64,000 nt of DNA from Anaerolinea sp. (GTDB lineage Bacteria > Chloroflexota > Dehalococcoidia > Tepidiformales > Tepidiformaceae). The notes under the pieces are model-generated. The model searched no databases, was not told the origin of the DNA, and worked only from the letters and a program-made list of their open reading frames with translations. The DNA lies in assembly GCA_013822275.1 (NCBI GenBank), contig PNKC01000003.1, forward strand, positions 49,821 through 113,820, read 5' to 3'. This document shows positions 53,340 through 61,591 of this stretch, piece after piece. Position numbers and translations under genes: made by a program. Each line of letters begins with the position of its first letter. Position 1 is the stretch's first letter.

Positions 53340-53758
53340 AAGCGCTCATCCCGCCAGCTTGGGTCCTCTCCCCCCTCGTAGCTGTCTTGCTGTTCGTCGG
53401 CCTTGGCTACGCGGACCAGACCAGGCTGCATTGGTACGCCGAAGAGTCACACCCTGCGCCCGCCGCACAGCCCGACCGCGTCGTGGGGATCGAGTACCGC
53501 TGCGAAGCACTCGGACGGCCCGGACAGGCCAACCTGCAGTTTATCGGTGGCGACCCCTGCAACAACTCATGCCACCAGTCGGAGGTCTATAACCGCCTGA
53601 TGCAACTGACCGTGCGCACGCCGGGAGGGGAAGTCTACAAGGTGGTGGTTACGCCCTATCGGGAGTTTGATGACTTCCCAACGGTCGAGTTCGGAGATGT
53701 CTGGCCTCCACCCAACGGCCTCGCCTTGCCCCAAGGCCGCTTCCCATCTTGTAGTTGA
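53324..53758 (+). CDS. orphan membrane-anchored/secreted protein, paralogue 2
   Basis: VAVLLFVGLGYADQTRLHWYAEESHPAPAAQPDRVVGIEYRCEA...TVRTPGGEVYKVVVTPY...FGDVWPPP; overlaps paralogue 1. Confidence 0.6.
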   Translation: MAAEVKALIPPAWVLSPLVAVLLFVGLGYADQTRLHWYAEESHPAPAAQPDRVVGIEYRCEALGRPGQANLQFIGGDPCNNSCHQSEVYNRLMQLTVRTPGGEVYKVVVTPYREFDDFPTVEFGDVWPPPNGLALPQGRFPSCS

Positions 53759-53810
53759 CATCACCGCGCCGGGCGACTGCGCCACCCCCTGACCCAACCC
53801 CATCCGGTGC

Positions 53811-53816
53811 TATACT
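53811..53816 (+). promoter_or_regulatory. putative -10 element (TATACT) of prfA
   Basis: TATACT upstream of the leader hairpin; -35 weak. Confidence 0.4.
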
Positions 53817-53837
53817 GGTTTCAAGCAAGGGAGTACC

Positions 53838-53866
53838 ACGGTCCGCCTCTGGCGGGCCGTCTTTTT
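53838..53866 (+). terminator. terminator-like attenuator hairpin in the prfA leader
   Basis: ACGGTCCGCC-TCT-GGCGGGCCGT followed by CTTTTT, 5 nt before the prfA ATG. Confidence 0.7.
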
Positions 53867-53871
53867 GAGCA

Positions 53872-54954
53872 ATGGACGAGGCGATCCTGGCGCAACTGCA
53901 GCGCATCACCCAGCGTTATGACGAACTCACGGCCGAGATGGGCAGCCCCGAAGTAGGGGCTGACTACGAGCGGGCAACGCAGCTCGCCAAAGAGCGCGCC
54001 GAAATTTCGGCGATCGTCGAGCTGTACCGCGAGTACCAGGCCCTGGAGTCCACCGTCGAAGGCGCGAAGAGCCTCATCAACGAAGACGACGCCGAGATGA
54101 AGGCAATGGCGGAAGCGGAGCTGGCCGAAGCCCAGGCAGCAATCGAAAAACTGAACAACCGCATCCGGCGCGAACTGCTGCCGAAAGACCCGCGCGATTC
54201 GAAGAACGTGATCATGGAAATCCGCGGCGGAGCCGGTGGCGAAGAAGCAGCGTTGTTCGCCGCCGAACTCTACCGCGCCTACGCCCGCTACGCCGAGCGA
54301 AAGCGCTGGCACACGGAGATCCTGAGCGCCTCCGAATCGGAAAAGGGCGGCTTCAAGGAAGTGGTCTTCGAAGTGCGCGGCGAAGGCGCTTATTCGCGGA
54401 TGAAGTACGAAAGCGGCGTCCACCGTGTGCAGCGCGTGCCGGAGACCGAGGCCCAGGGGCGCATCCACACCTCAACCGCCACCGTGGCCGTCCTGCCGGA
54501 AGCCGAGGAAGTGGACATCGCCATCGAGGAAAAGGACATGCGGGTGGACATCTTCCACTCCTCCGGCGCGGGCGGTCAGAACGTCAACAAGGTGGCCACC
54601 GCCGTGCGCCTGACGCACATCCCCACGGGACTCGTGGTGGTCTGCCAGGACGAACGGTCGCAGCTGAAGAACCGGATCAAGGCGATGACCGTCCTGCGTT
54701 CGCGGCTGTTGGACCTGGAGCAGAGCAAGCAGGACGCCGAGATGACCCAGGCCCGCCGCCTGCAGGTCGGCAGCGGCGACCGCAGCGAGAAGATCCGCAC
54801 GTACAACTTCCCCCAGGACCGGATCACGGACCACCGCATCGGCCTGACCGTGCACAACATCCCCGACCGGCTCGACGGCAACCTGGACGACCTGATCGAC
54901 GCAGTCGCGACGGCGGACGAATCGGACCGGCTCGAGAGCCTTGGCCTGGGATGA
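53872..54954 (+). CDS. prfA: peptide chain release factor 1
   Basis: MEIRGGAGGEEAALFAAELYRAYARYAE; SSGAGGQNVNKVATAVRLTHIPTGLVV (GGQ motif). Confidence 0.96.
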   Translation: MDEAILAQLQRITQRYDELTAEMGSPEVGADYERATQLAKERAEISAIVELYREYQALESTVEGAKSLINEDDAEMKAMAEAELAEAQAAIEKLNNRIRRELLPKDPRDSKNVIMEIRGGAGGEEAALFAAELYRAYARYAERKRWHTEILSASESEKGGFKEVVFEVRGEGAYSRMKYESGVHRVQRVPETEAQGRIHTSTATVAVLPEAEEVDIAIEEKDMRVDIFHSSGAGGQNVNKVATAVRLTHIPTGLVVVCQDERSQLKNRIKAMTVLRSRLLDLEQSKQDAEMTQARRLQVGSGDRSEKIRTYNFPQDRITDHRIGLTVHNIPDRLDGNLDDLIDAVATADESDRLESLGLG

Positions 54955-55772
54955 ACGCGCGCGAGGCGGCGGCGCGAGTGACGCGTGAGCTCGTCTCGGC
55001 CGGGATTGAAGACGCGGCATTCGAGGCGGAGTACCTCGTGCGCACGGCGGCCGGGATTTCAAGAGCACAGTTCTTCGCCCGCGCCGAGCTCAATGACAGC
55101 GATTGCGCGCGGCTGGACGAAATCGTCTCACGCCGCCTCACGCGGGAACCGGCGGCGTACATCGCGGGCGAGCGCGAGTTCTACGGGCTGGCGCTCGAAG
55201 TCTCGCCAGACGTCTTGCTGCCGCGCCCCGAGACGGAGCTGCTGGTGGACCTGGCCATCAAGGAAACCGCCAGCCTGGCCGCGCCAGTGATCATCGACGT
55301 TGGCACCGGGAGCGGGGCAATCGCCATCGCAACGTCTTTGAAGCTGCCCGGCGCGACGGTGATCGGCACGGATGTGAGCGAGCTGGCGCTGGCGGTCGCG
55401 GCGCGCAATACAGCGAGGCACGGCGCGAAGGTGCAGTTCGTCGTGGCGGACCTGCTGACCCCCTTCCGGCGCGCGGACATCATCCTCGCCAACCTGCCGT
55501 ACATCCCCACGGAGGAAGTCCAGGCGCTGGAGCCGGAAGTCCGCGACTGGGAGCCGATCGTCGCGCTGGATGGCGGCGGCGACGGCCTGGAACTGGTGCG
55601 CGCGATTGTTGACGACTGCGCGGGGCGGCTCCGGCCGGGACTGCTGGCGCTCGAAATCGGGTTCGGACAGTCGCGGGCGGTGCAGGCGTACTGCGAATCG
55701 CGCGGCGCCAAAACGGAAATCGTGCCGGACCTGGCGGGCATCGAACGGGTGGTGTGCGCGCGATGGGAGTGA
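54951..55772 (+). CDS. prmC: peptide chain release factor N5-glutamine methyltransferase
   Basis: IDVGTGSGAIAIATSLKLPGATVIGTDVSELAL; ILANLPYIPTEE (NPPY-like motif, here NLPY). Confidence 0.93.
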   Translation: MNAREAAARVTRELVSAGIEDAAFEAEYLVRTAAGISRAQFFARAELNDSDCARLDEIVSRRLTREPAAYIAGEREFYGLALEVSPDVLLPRPETELLVDLAIKETASLAAPVIIDVGTGSGAIAIATSLKLPGATVIGTDVSELALAVAARNTARHGAKVQFVVADLLTPFRRADIILANLPYIPTEEVQALEPEVRDWEPIVALDGGGDGLELVRAIVDDCAGRLRPGLLALEIGFGQSRAVQAYCESRGAKTEIVPDLAGIERVVCARWE

Positions 55773-56548
55773 AGCTGGTCGCGCTGGACATCGACGGGAC
55801 GCTGGTCCACCGGCATGAGGACGTGCCCGCACCGCGCCTCACGCAGGCGGCCCGTCGGCTGCACGAAAAGGGCGTCGTGGTGGTGCTCGCCTCGGGCAGG
55901 ATGTTCCCCGGGACAGCGCGGGTGGCGCGTCACCTCGGCGTGACCGAGCCCGTCATCTGCCAGCAGGGCTGCTCGGTCCACCTGCTCGACGGGACGATCC
56001 TTCACGAGTTCCCGATCGACAGGAAGGCGGCCATTGAGATCGTCGAGTACGCGCGGGCGCTGGAGCGGGCCTACGAATGGTTCAACCCGCTGCGCTACAT
56101 CGTCAGCCAGCAGTCCCCCTCGACGATCGAGTACGGGCGTGTTTCGGGGATTGTCCCCGAGTACCGCCTCGACCCGGAGAACAGCGGCGTGACGCCCACC
56201 GGCGTCGGCATCATCTCCAGTCACGAAGAGGCAAGCTCCATCCACCGGTCGCTGGTACACCAGCACGGCGACGCCCTGCATGTGCTCGACTTCCCGGAGG
56301 TCACAGTGGCGGTGGCGCCCGATGCGAACAAGGGCCACGCGCTCTCGCTGCTCTGCGCCGACCTCGGCATCGACCGCCACGAAACGGTGGCCGTGGGCGA
56401 CAGCGTGAACGACGCACCGATGCTCGCCTGGGCTGGCCGGGGCGTCGCCCTCGCCCACAGCGACGCCTACGCCCTGGACGCCGCGGACGAAGTGCTGGCC
56501 GATGGCGACGAGCGGCTGGCGGAGTTCCTCGAACGGCTGGCGCCGTAG
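55763..56548 (+). CDS. Cof-type HAD-family hydrolase
   Basis: VKLVALDIDGTLVHRHEDVP; ETVAVGDSVNDAPMLAWAGRGVALAHS. Confidence 0.92.
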   Translation: MGVKLVALDIDGTLVHRHEDVPAPRLTQAARRLHEKGVVVVLASGRMFPGTARVARHLGVTEPVICQQGCSVHLLDGTILHEFPIDRKAAIEIVEYARALERAYEWFNPLRYIVSQQSPSTIEYGRVSGIVPEYRLDPENSGVTPTGVGIISSHEEASSIHRSLVHQHGDALHVLDFPEVTVAVAPDANKGHALSLLCADLGIDRHETVAVGDSVNDAPMLAWAGRGVALAHSDAYALDAADEVLADGDERLAEFLERLAP

Positions 56549-56576
56549 GAATGAGGGATGAGGCATGAGGAATGAG
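56549..56576. repeat. heptanucleotide tandem array, 4 units (GNATGAG)
   Basis: GAATGAG GGATGAG GCATGAG GAATGAG starting the base after the HAD gene stop. Confidence 0.8.
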
Positions 56577-56621
56577 AGGGGCGGGACTGCGGCGGCAACT
56601 CTGGCGCGTTTTTCGTCGCAG

Positions 56622-56867
56622 TCAGTCGCCGCCCAAAGCTTGCTTCAGGCGCTCCGCCTCGTTTGAGCGCAGCTCCTGCGCCTGCTCCGGCGTGAATAGC
56701 TCACCACAGGCGCCGCACAGCCAGTGGGACGCCTTGGCCTCGACCCCCATGCCGGCCAGGTCGTCCCACTGGGGTGCCAGGGCGACGTGGAGACAGGCAT
56801 GGACTCCTTCTGCCGGGGGCAATTCAGGGCTGGGCGTCGGACTTGCTCGCTTGCGTAGGAATCTCAT
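56622..56867 (-). CDS. hypothetical small protein with CxxC
   Basis: MRFLRKRASPTPSPELPPAEGVHACLHVAL...SHWLCGACGELFTPEQAQEL. Confidence 0.45.
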   Translation of the reverse strand: MRFLRKRASPTPSPELPPAEGVHACLHVALAPQWDDLAGMGVEAKASHWLCGACGELFTPEQAQELRSNEAERLKQALGGD

Positions 56868-57000
56868 TGCTGGCCTTCCTGGGCAGTGCGGAGTGGCCCT
56901 CCACTGCCGGCGGGTGCGGGTCCGCACCACCGTAGCCACCGTTCGGGAGCCAGCCTACTCTTTTTGGGTGGCGCGGGGTACAGGGAACGCCGCGAAGGTG

Positions 57001-57030
57001 CCGGTACCCCTCGCGTCGCAGGGGTACCGG
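57001..57030. repeat. 11-bp perfect inverted repeat upstream of the metalloprotease gene
   Basis: CCGGTACCCCT-CGCGTCGC-AGGGGTACCGG. Confidence 0.85.
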
Positions 57031-57187
57031 ACCCTGCCCCGGACGCTCACCGGAGCACGGTCGAACGGCGCTGAACTCCAGAACCGTCGGCCCTGACGCG
57101 CCGGCTTGGGATCGGTCCACAGTCTGGGTTGGCGGGCTAGAGACGGTCGGGGGTGGAAGACGGGGTTCGTCACAAGGAGGTTCCAAG

Positions 57188-57880
57188 ATGAAACGGAAGT
57201 GGGTCGCCCTCCTCAGCGCCGCCACGGTTGGCGTCCTCGCGCCAATCGGTGCTGTGGTCTGGGGTGGAAACAGAGATGACGACGGATTGCTCCTCAACGT
57301 CGAGACGATCCGGCCTGGCGTGACCTGCCCTACGAATTCGCCCAACGGAGCCTACAAGCTGGACCGCTGGTTCCTGCCCGCCACGGGCGTGACATACACG
57401 AAGTACCCGGGCACCTTCCCACCAGGCCTGGATGCGGGCCCCGCGATCGACAACGCCTTCACCACCTGGGAAGGCACGGAGGTCGGGAACGTCTTCTCGG
57501 CCGCCGACGCCGCAGGCGCACCCTCCGTCGTCTCCAACGGAACGAACGCCGTGTTCTTCGCGCCGCTGGGCGGGAACGCAATCGCCACGACGTACATCTG
57601 GTCCGACCGCAAGACGAAGAGGCTCGTTGAGTTCGACATGGTCTTCAACAACTACCTCGAGTGGGGGAACCTCACCGGTTCCGGCGACTGCGTGAGTTAC
57701 AGCGCATTCGACGTTGAAGACATCGCCGCGCACGAGATCGGCCATGTGGTGGGCGTTGGGCATACCAGCCCAAACGGCGCGAACAACGCCCAATCCATGT
57801 ATCCCTACGGCCAGGCCGGCGAGATCTACAAGCGCTCACTCGCAGACGGGGACATTGCCGCCGCGAACGCGAAATACTAG
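57188..57880 (+). CDS. matrixin-like zinc metalloprotease, secreted
   Basis: N-terminal signal-like segment; HEIGHVVGVGH (HExxHxxGxxH) followed by SMYPYG (Met-turn). Confidence 0.88.
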   Translation: MKRKWVALLSAATVGVLAPIGAVVWGGNRDDDGLLLNVETIRPGVTCPTNSPNGAYKLDRWFLPATGVTYTKYPGTFPPGLDAGPAIDNAFTTWEGTEVGNVFSAADAAGAPSVVSNGTNAVFFAPLGGNAIATTYIWSDRKTKRLVEFDMVFNNYLEWGNLTGSGDCVSYSAFDVEDIAAHEIGHVVGVGHTSPNGANNAQSMYPYGQAGEIYKRSLADGDIAAANAKY

Positions 57881-57948
57881 CGGGACCGGGTTTCCAGGGC
57901 CAGCGAAATCCTGCGCAGGGGCGCATGGACAACGAAGGAGTTCATGAA

Positions 57949-58284
57949 ATGGCTCACTACCTTGTGGAAGCGACCTACGCTCCCGGGGCGGTCGGCGGGA
58001 TGATTGCTCACCCGCAGGATCGCCGGGAGGCGATCAAGCCCATCGTGGAGCGAATGGGCGGTAAGGTTGAGGCGTTCTACTTCGTCGCCGGCGAAACCGC
58101 CGCTGTTGTTATCATGGAACTTCCGGATGACGTGGCCGCCACCAGCTTTGCGATGGCCGTCACCGCGAGCGGCGCGGTCAGGTCGTTCACGTCCCGGGCG
58201 CTTCTAACCGTGGAGGAGTCGATGCGGGCCATGGGCGCCGCGGCGCAGGCCGAGTACCGCCCGCCCACCACGGGGACCCCATAG
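57949..58284 (+). CDS. GYD-domain protein
   Basis: RREAIKPIVERMGGKVEAFYFVAGETAAVVIMELPDDVAATSFAMAVTASGAVRSFTSRALLTVEE. Confidence 0.85.
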   Translation: MAHYLVEATYAPGAVGGMIAHPQDRREAIKPIVERMGGKVEAFYFVAGETAAVVIMELPDDVAATSFAMAVTASGAVRSFTSRALLTVEESMRAMGAAAQAEYRPPTTGTP

Positions 58285-58440
58285 TCTGACCTGACTCACG
58301 CCGGTCAGAGGACGAGGGGTCAGTTCAAGCGGCTCGCGCCGCATACGAAGCCCACGGGTGGACGCGGTCGCCTCCCGTGGTCGTGCAGCCCCCACTGATG
58401 GACCGCGGCCAACCCGGCCACACGAAGGCAGGTGCCATCC

Positions 58441-58872
58441 ATGTTTAATCGCATCCTCGTCCCGCTTGACGGCTCGGACAACTCCGAGAGCGCCCTTGTG
58501 CCCGCCGCATCACTGGCGGCGAAGTACGGCAGCAGCGTGACGCTCATAAGCGTCATGCTTCGCTTTCCTGAATCAAGAATCCACGTGCCGAAGTTGGACG
58601 TGCAGAGCATGGACCGGGGCAATGCTTACCTCGAGGAAGTCCGCGGCCGGGCCTGGGATACATCCATCCCGGCCGAACTTGTTGTCCGTCTTGGCATCCC
58701 GGCGGATGAGATCGTGGACTACGCAAAGGAGGCCGGAGTGGACCTGATCGTCATGTGTACGCACGGCACGACCGGCACCGACCGCGTCCGCCACACGATA
58801 GGGAGCACCGCCTGGAAGATCCTCCACGCCGCGCCCTGCCCAATCCTCCTGGTGCCGCTCGCCACGCCTTAA
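58441..58872 (+). CDS. universal stress protein (UspA family)
   Basis: FNRILVPLDGSDNSESALVPAASLAAKYGSSVTLISV; DLIVMCTHGTTGTDRVRHTIGSTAWKILHAAPCPILLV. Confidence 0.95.
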   Translation: MFNRILVPLDGSDNSESALVPAASLAAKYGSSVTLISVMLRFPESRIHVPKLDVQSMDRGNAYLEEVRGRAWDTSIPAELVVRLGIPADEIVDYAKEAGVDLIVMCTHGTTGTDRVRHTIGSTAWKILHAAPCPILLVPLATP

Positions 58873-58974
58873 GGGGCAGCAAGGGGCGCGCCCAGAACGG
58901 CCTGAATGCGGGCGGTGGGAGTGGTGCGCCGTTACCACGGTCGAGTAGGCTTCCACCGTATTGGAGGTTCAGGA

Positions 58975-59334
58975 ATGAAGATCGTCCGGACGACCGATTC
59001 AGAGGAAGCGCGGGCCACGGCGCCCATCTTTGTTGGGACGGTCCACAGCCGCCCACTGATCGACGCCGCCACCAGCCCCGCGGTTACGGTGACGATGGTC
59101 CGGTTCAGCGACGGCGGGCGGAACAAGCCGCACACCCATTCGGCGGACCAGATTCTCTACATCGCTGACGGACACGGCATCGTCGCCAGCACCACCACGG
59201 AACACGAAGTCCACGCGGGCGACATCGTCCACGTCCCGGCGGGCGAAGTCCACTGGCACGGTGCCGTCCCCGGCGGCAACATGGCCCACCTCTCAATATT
59301 GCCGCCCTGCGAAACGAAGATGGTTGCGGAGTGA
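58975..59334 (+). CDS. cupin-domain protein
   Basis: KPHTHSADQILYIADGHGIV...VHAGDIVHVPAGEVHWHGAVPGG. Confidence 0.92.
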   Translation: MKIVRTTDSEEARATAPIFVGTVHSRPLIDAATSPAVTVTMVRFSDGGRNKPHTHSADQILYIADGHGIVASTTTEHEVHAGDIVHVPAGEVHWHGAVPGGNMAHLSILPPCETKMVAE

Positions 59335-59531
59335 GTGGCTGAGCGCACTCGAGGCACGGCGCTCGCGGCCTGCCGCTGGCGGTTCCGTGGGGGTTTTCGG
59401 AGCGCCTGGTCAGGTAGGGGCACGGCATCAGCGAACCGTGGAGCGGCGCGCTTTGGTTCCCCCTCGACAATGCCGTGGGCGCTGCGGATGGCCCCCGTTG
59501 CTGTATATTCAGCCGACAGAAGGTGTGCTCG

Positions 59532-60092
59532 ATGAATCAAGACGGCGTCAGCGTAGCCTTGGAATTGATGTTCGACGAAATCTCCGCGGTTCACCGGCAG
59601 ATGACCGACGAGATGACACAAGCGTTCGCCGCGGACCGGCACGATGAGGCGGGTAGGATCCTTGAGTCGGCCAAACGACTATTCGCGTTTAGGTCGCAGC
59701 TTCAGCAACTCCGCAAAGACTGGGAATCTGGCATCGACGTGGAAACGCGGGAACGGGTCAGAGTTGCCTCGGCGCGTTCCATCACAGCAAGCCCCAAAGG
59801 GCGCAAGACCAAGCTACGGGTCATCACCCCTTCCGGGCGTACGATTTTCCGCTCCTTTGCAGCGGACACGTTTGCGGACGTTGTAGAGGATCTTGGGCTG
59901 GACGCGGTGGAGCGGCTGGGGATTGCCTTGAACGATGGCCCTCTGGTTCGGACGTCCCGAAGCGCCAAGTACCATCAGGCTCAGCGAGGAAAGTACTTCG
60001 TGATGACTCATTCGAGTACGGGCAAGAAAAAGGAATTGCTCGACGAGATCGCCGGAAGGTTGGGTCGGACGATCACCGTCGAGATAGTCTGA
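59532..60092 (+). CDS. hypothetical protein
   Basis: 186-aa ORF with TATATT -10-like element about 20 nt upstream; no family recognised. Confidence 0.55.
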   Translation: MNQDGVSVALELMFDEISAVHRQMTDEMTQAFAADRHDEAGRILESAKRLFAFRSQLQQLRKDWESGIDVETRERVRVASARSITASPKGRKTKLRVITPSGRTIFRSFAADTFADVVEDLGLDAVERLGIALNDGPLVRTSRSAKYHQAQRGKYFVMTHSSTGKKKELLDEIAGRLGRTITVEIV

Positions 60093-60107
60093 CCGGTCGC
60101 TTTTCAG

Positions 60108-60755
60108 TCAGCGCCGGAACTCATCCCGGCTGGCGAACATGTCGAACGATGCCCAGCACGCCGTCGCGAGGTTGCTACCACTCGGCGGAAAGCCTGCCTG
60201 GATCACTTTTCGCCCGCGCAGATCCAGGAACTCAACGGCCGGGACGAGATCGCTATCGGATGAAACGAGGACAGCGATGTCGTAGCTGTTCTCCCAGGCG
60301 AGGCGAATCATGTCCGTCACGATTGCGGTGTCGACGCCCTTCTCCTGCGACCGCTTGAGGCCAGCACCGCAATTCGGGCAGTTAGCGACGCTCGAATGGC
60401 AGCCTGGGCAACTCGGCGCATCCTTGGACCGGCGTTCCTTCAGGATCACCTGCACACCCGGCTGCCGGTTGAGCCACGTCTCTATCCAGGTCTTGAATCG
60501 CTGGTCGTTCCCTCGCGGATCGAACGAGGCGTAGACGTGCATCCCCTCGTACGCGAGCGAGGCATTGCCACAGAGATCCGCAGCTCGCGAAGTTAGCCAA
60601 TAAGGCAGCTTCGACCAATCAAATTGGAACCCCCGCTCGCCGGTTTCCCGGGCCAGCCGCTCATTCATGGTTAGTTGCAGATTCCAGAAGTCCACGAATA
60701 TCCGCGCCCGCAAGGCCGCGGTTGGAGAGGCGGTGGATTGGGCTTCACTGGACAT
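60108..60755 (-). CDS. NYN-domain (PIN-like) protein with internal CxxC...CxxC zinc ribbon
   Basis: ARIFVDFWNLQLTMNER; CPGCHSSVANCPNCGAGLKRSQEKGVDTAIVTDMIRLAWENSYDIAVLVSSDSDLVPAVEFLDLRGRKVIQAGF. Confidence 0.88.
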   Translation of the reverse strand: MSSEAQSTASPTAALRARIFVDFWNLQLTMNERLARETGERGFQFDWSKLPYWLTSRAADLCGNASLAYEGMHVYASFDPRGNDQRFKTWIETWLNRQPGVQVILKERRSKDAPSCPGCHSSVANCPNCGAGLKRSQEKGVDTAIVTDMIRLAWENSYDIAVLVSSDSDLVPAVEFLDLRGRKVIQAGFPPSGSNLATACWASFDMFASRDEFRR

Positions 60756-60973
60756 CTTCCGCTACCTTGGAACCCACTGACTGGCCGCTTGGGGTAAAAT
60801 ACAGGGGTCCCCATCTCTGGCGACCCCTGGTGCGGTGATAGCCGGCGGATTCATTTCGCTTGTGCGAAAGCTAACCGTCGACGGGCTTTAATGATCTAAT
60901 AGTCGGCAACTGCCCGACGCTTGTCAATGATTTCTCGTCGCGTTCGGCCGGCGGCCGCAGGCCCTAACCCCCC

Positions 60974-61591
60974 TCAACTCGGGTCAATCCGGTGCCACAC
61001 CCGCATCAGCGCCAGCCCGATCACAAACACCAGGCCCAACGCAGCCGACAGCGGCAGAACCGTCTTGCCCCAATCGATGCCGGCGCCTTCGGACGATGAG
61101 GTCGCGGGGACGGCGTACTGGCCGGTGACCGCGCGCACCTTCGAGATCAGTTCGGCTTCGGGCAGGTTGCCGCCGGGGCCCGTGGCGCGGCCGTCCTGAA
61201 GCCAGAACACCTGGTTCGCGCCCGGCAATTCCACCTGCCCGTTGGCGGAGTGAAGGAATGCCATGACGCGCTGACCTTCGTCGAGCTTCGCGAGTTCGCA
61301 GGACGACGTTGTGCCGCCTGCACGTGGCACGAGGGGGATGCTGGAAGCAGACGCGGCGCCCTTGAGGTAGGCCTGCGGTTCGATGCGGGAAGGCCCGCCA
61401 CCGTCGGGTCCGTGGACGATGCCGATGACGATAAGGTCCGTGACAAGGATGGCCTGGGGGAGCGTTTCGAGGCGGGCTTCGAGGCAGTTGGCGCCCGCGA
61501 CGGGCGCCTGCGCAAAAACAGCGGCCCCCGGTATGAGGGCCGCTGTCAGCGCTATCGCGAGGGCGGGGAGGCTATTCGCCAGCCTGTGCAA
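60974..61591 (-). CDS. secreted protein with N-terminal signal and C-terminal TM
   Basis: [29 protein letters not shown]... VLPLSAALGLVFVIGLALMRVWHR. Confidence 0.65.
   Translation of the reverse strand: MHRLANSLPALAIALTAALIPGAAVFAQAPVAGANCLEARLETLPQAILVTDLIVIGIVHGPDGGGPSRIEPQAYLKGAASASSIPLVPRAGGTTSSCELAKLDEGQRVMAFLHSANGQVELPGANQVFWLQDGRATGPGGNLPEAELISKVRAVTGQYAVPATSSSEGAGIDWGKTVLPLSAALGLVFVIGLALMRVWHRIDPS
61513..61546 (-). terminator. terminator-like hairpin downstream of guaB3, inside the next gene's signal-peptide codons
   Basis: 10-bp perfect stem ACAGCGGCCC/GGGCCGCTGT followed on the minus strand by TTTTTGCG. Confidence 0.7.
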
